Source: Betaproteobacteria bacterium (lineage in GTDB: Bacteria; Pseudomonadota; Gammaproteobacteria; Burkholderiales; Burkholderiaceae_C). From it: 8,171 nucleotides of DNA. Both the position numbers and the translations under genes were made by a program. The stretch covers positions 1 through 8,171 of the forward strand of contig RFPX01000052.1 of NCBI GenBank assembly GCA_009925955.1, read 5' to 3'. The notes under the pieces were generated by a model. The model saw only the letters and a program-made list of their open reading frames with translations. It was not told the DNA's origin and did no database searches. This document shows, piece after piece, positions 6,814 through 8,171 of this stretch. Every line of letters begins with the position of its first letter. The first letter of the stretch is position 1.

Positions 6814-6989
6814 CAGGGTTCTCCTGCGGGGGTTGGAAGAGAAAACAAGCGTCAGACTTTGCGCGCGCAGACGACCAAGGCCACCGCACGCACATGTCCT
6901 AGACGAATGATGCCGAGGACTCCCCCAACCCGTCCTGGGGGGTTACCCGTATTCCGGGCACCGGGAAGGGGCTTGGCCCCCCCCGCCGC
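6814..6989 (-). promoter_or_regulatory. Probable control region of the dctPQM-amidase-M20 operon
   Basis: This 176-base spacer separates yceI from dctP. Nearest dctP is the AGGAG ribosome site (6821-6825). Farther upstream, two ACCCGT words (6928-6933 and 6945-6950) lie exactly 17 bases apart. The second is half of the imperfect palindrome TACCCG-TATTC-CGGGCA (6944-6960), and CCCCCA...TGGGGG (6922-6941 region) forms another inverted pair. A small GGGGC-TTG-GCCCC hairpin (6968-6980) just after the yceI stop has no T-run. I did not find a convincing sigma70 -35/-10 pair, so the promoter may depend on an activator binding these repeats. Confidence 0.4.
6944..6960. promoter_or_regulatory. Imperfect palindrome, candidate operator upstream of dctP
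   Basis: TACCCG (6944-6949) and CGGGCA (6955-6960) match as inverted half-sites in five of six positions around a TATTC centre. The site lies about 130 bases before the dctP start. A related ACCCGT-x4-GGGG element sits 17 bases away at 6928-6941. The pair resembles tandem activator sites, but no regulator gene is in the window and the binding protein is unknown. Confidence 0.3.
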
Positions 6990-7556
6990 TCACTGCCGAA
7001 CGGCCTCGACCTGGATCACGAGCTTGACCGCATCGGGAATGGCCGGGATGCCGTAGCCCATGCCCCACTGGCTGCGCTGGATGGTGGTTTCAAAGTCACC
7101 ACCGCAGACCTCCCGCTTCAAGCGGGGGTGGTCAAAGCAGTTGAAGCGCACGGCCTTGAGGGTGACCGGCTGGGTCTTGCCCAACAGGGTGAGGGTACCG
7201 GCGACCTCGCTGACCTTGTCACCCTCGAAGCTGAAGCGCTCGCCAACGAAGCGAACCGTGGGATGGGCTTCGCTGTCGAAGAAGTCCTTGCTTTGCAGGT
7301 GCTTGTCGAAGGCAGCGGTGCCGGTGTTGACCGAGCCGGTTTCAATGCTGATGTCCACCTTGCCCGAGCGTCCTGCACGGTCAAAGGTGATGGAGCCGCT
7401 CTTCTTGTCAAAGCGGCCCCGGTTGGTGCTGGTGCCGAAGTGGGTGACCTCGAAGGTCACGAAGGTGTGGGTGGGGTCGATGGTGTAGCCGGCGGCTTGG
7501 GCCTGGGCTGCGCCAGCAGCCAGTAGGCTGGCGCACAGCAGGAGGGTCTTCTTCAT
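6990..7556 (-). CDS. yceI: YceI family periplasmic protein (two-cysteine type)
   Basis: The 188-residue protein has a clear Sec signal peptide (MKKTLLLCASLLAAGAAQAQA) with cleavage near residue 20-22. It is followed by a single YceI domain, a lipocalin-like beta barrel that in characterised members binds isoprenoid or other lipophilic ligands in the periplasm. Typical YceI words are YTIDPTHTFVTFEVTHFG (24-41), the SKDFFDSEAHPTVRF helix/strand (89-103) and GTLTLLGKTQPVTL (120-133). The C-terminal part NCFDHPRLKREVCGGDFETTI (139-159) holds two cysteines, C140 and C151, usual in this branch and able to form a disulfide. The length is normal. AAAGGAAA (7561-7568) serves as ribosome site. It lies 92 bases after a second YceI gene, and they are probably co-transcribed. 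The physiological ligand is not known, and a link to the TRAP operon is not required. Confidence 0.94.
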   Translation of the reverse strand: MKKTLLLCASLLAAGAAQAQAAGYTIDPTHTFVTFEVTHFGTSTNRGRFDKKSGSITFDRAGRSGKVDISIETGSVNTGTAAFDKHLQSKDFFDSEAHPTVRFVGERFSFEGDKVSEVAGTLTLLGKTQPVTLKAVRFNCFDHPRLKREVCGGDFETTIQRSQWGMGYGIPAIPDAVKLVIQVEAVRQ

Positions 7557-7602
7557 GGGGTTTCCTTTCGTCCTTGAGGGTGGTTGAAGTCAGAGGTCGG
7601 AG

Positions 7603-7629
7603 GGCAGGGGATTCGTGCGCGACCCTGCC
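7603..7629 (-). repeat. Hairpin between the two YceI genes
   Basis: GGCAGGG (7603-7609) pairs perfectly with CCCTGCC (7623-7629) around a 13-base loop, about 20 bases after the upstream gene's stop. There is no T-run on either side, so it is more likely an mRNA-processing or stability hairpin, or chance in GC-rich DNA, than an intrinsic terminator. The rest of the spacer 7557-7648 holds only the ribosome site of the next gene. Confidence 0.3.
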
Positions 7630-7648
7630 GGTTCGCGGGTTTGTGGGC

Positions 7649-8171
7649 TTAAAGCGGCGCCATGCCGCTGAGGTTGAGCTTGAACTTCACTTGCACTTCA
7701 TCGGCCACCATTGAGGTGTCGCCCCAAGGGCCCTCGCCGACCTTGAAGGCCAGTCGCTTGATGGTGAAGCTGCCGGTGGCGGTGGTGCGCAGGCCTGCGC
7801 CGCTGCCCGTTTGGGACAGGGTGACCGGCACGGTCACCGTCTGGGTGTTGCCCTTGATGGTCAGCGCTCCGGAGACCTCATAGCGCCCCTTGCCCACGGC
7901 CTTGATGGCGCTGCTTTGGAACTGGGCTTGTGGAAACCGGGCCGTGTGAAACCAGTCGGCCTTGGCGACCTCGGCATCGGTGTCGGCCGCGCCCAAGGTG
8001 GCGCTGCCCATGTCGATCGTGAAGGCCACCTTGCCCGCTTCGGGCTTTTTCACATCAAACTGAATGGTGGCGTTCCATTTGCGGAACTGGCCGTCCACCG
8101 GCACGCCCATTTGGCGACTGGTGAAGGCGATTTCGCTGCCGGCGGGAATGAGCTGCTGGGCCTGGCCCGGC
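7649..8171 (-). CDS. YceI family protein, 5' end beyond the window (partial)
   Basis: The frame is open from the TAA at 7649-7651 to the right edge, so the start lies outside. The internal ATG at 8110 is not the real start: in-frame sequence upstream of it (QAQQLIPAGSEIAFTSRQ, about 8162-8111) is the expected first strand of a YceI barrel and probably follows a signal peptide cut just beyond the window. Visible domain features are MGVPVDGQFRKWNATIQFD, ADWFHTARFPQAQFQSS and a VSGALTIKGNTQTVTVPVTL strand pair, ending in VQVKFKLNLSGMAPL. It has no cysteines in the visible part, so it belongs to a different YceI subgroup from its downstream neighbour and is not a recent duplicate. It probably acts in the periplasm on lipophilic ligands. 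In many proteobacteria such pairs sit beside a cytochrome b561 gene; whether that holds here cannot be seen. Confidence 0.9.
   Translation of the reverse strand, partial: PGQAQQLIPAGSEIAFTSRQMGVPVDGQFRKWNATIQFDVKKPEAGKVAFTIDMGSATLGAADTDAEVAKADWFHTARFPQAQFQSSAIKAVGKGRYEVSGALTIKGNTQTVTVPVTLSQTGSGAGLRTTATGSFTIKRLAFKVGEGPWGDTSMVADEVQVKFKLNLSGMAPL

Noticed and set aside
6968..6980. GGGGC-TTG-GCCCC hairpin as terminator of yceI
   Set aside because: Only five base pairs and no U-run on the minus strand; kept only as a note in the control region.
5674..7056. A 460-residue plus-strand open frame opposite dctP
   Set aside because: No recognisable family, and it spans the intergenic control region; the opposite strand encodes a complete TRAP binding protein with signal peptide and ribosome site.
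7649..8110. Treating the ATG at 8110 as the start of the upstream YceI gene
   Set aside because: The frame stays open to the window edge and encodes the conserved first strand of the domain upstream of that ATG.

Overview
The window is GC-rich, densely packed bacterial DNA. Every supported gene lies on the minus strand, so transcription reads from high to low coordinates. The base composition, the protein families and the gene style (Tat-exported TRAP binding protein of the FcbT1/TakP type, tandem YceI genes, long DctM) suggest a betaproteobacterium, probably Burkholderiales/Comamonadaceae. That placement is inference from family resemblance; no rRNA or other marker is present.

Layout in transcription order: (1) two adjacent genes for YceI-type periplasmic lipid-binding-like proteins (8171-6990), the first cut by the window edge; (2) a 176-base spacer with repeated ACCCGT elements and an imperfect palindrome, which is the likely control region for the next operon; (3) a tripartite TRAP transporter: substrate-binding protein DctP (6813-5683), a strong hairpin terminator between genes, small permease DctQ (5543-4911) and large permease DctM (4914-2779); (4) an amidase-signature hydrolase (about 2782-1481); (5) an exported M20 metallopeptidase of the carboxypeptidase G2 type (1468-62); (6) a terminator hairpin at the extreme left whose T-run faces the plus strand, implying a convergent gene just outside the window.

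dctQ, dctM and the amidase are joined by GTGA stop/start overlaps, and the M20 gene follows 12 bases later, so they look like one translationally coupled unit behind dctP. The simplest model is an uptake-and-hydrolysis module: the M20 enzyme works in the periplasm, the TRAP system imports an organic anion using an ion gradient, and the amidase cleaves an amide bond in the cytoplasm. The actual substrate cannot be read from the sequence.

The most unusual item is in DctM. Between two predicted membrane segments it carries about 150 extra residues holding ten tandem copies of a roughly 10-residue Gly-Gly-Leu/Val-Gln-Glu-Pro-Pro-Gly-Ala unit, encoded by a roughly 30-base minisatellite. No RNA genes, insertion sequences, CRISPR array or transcriptional regulator gene were found. 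No stretch longer than 300 bases lacks a gene.
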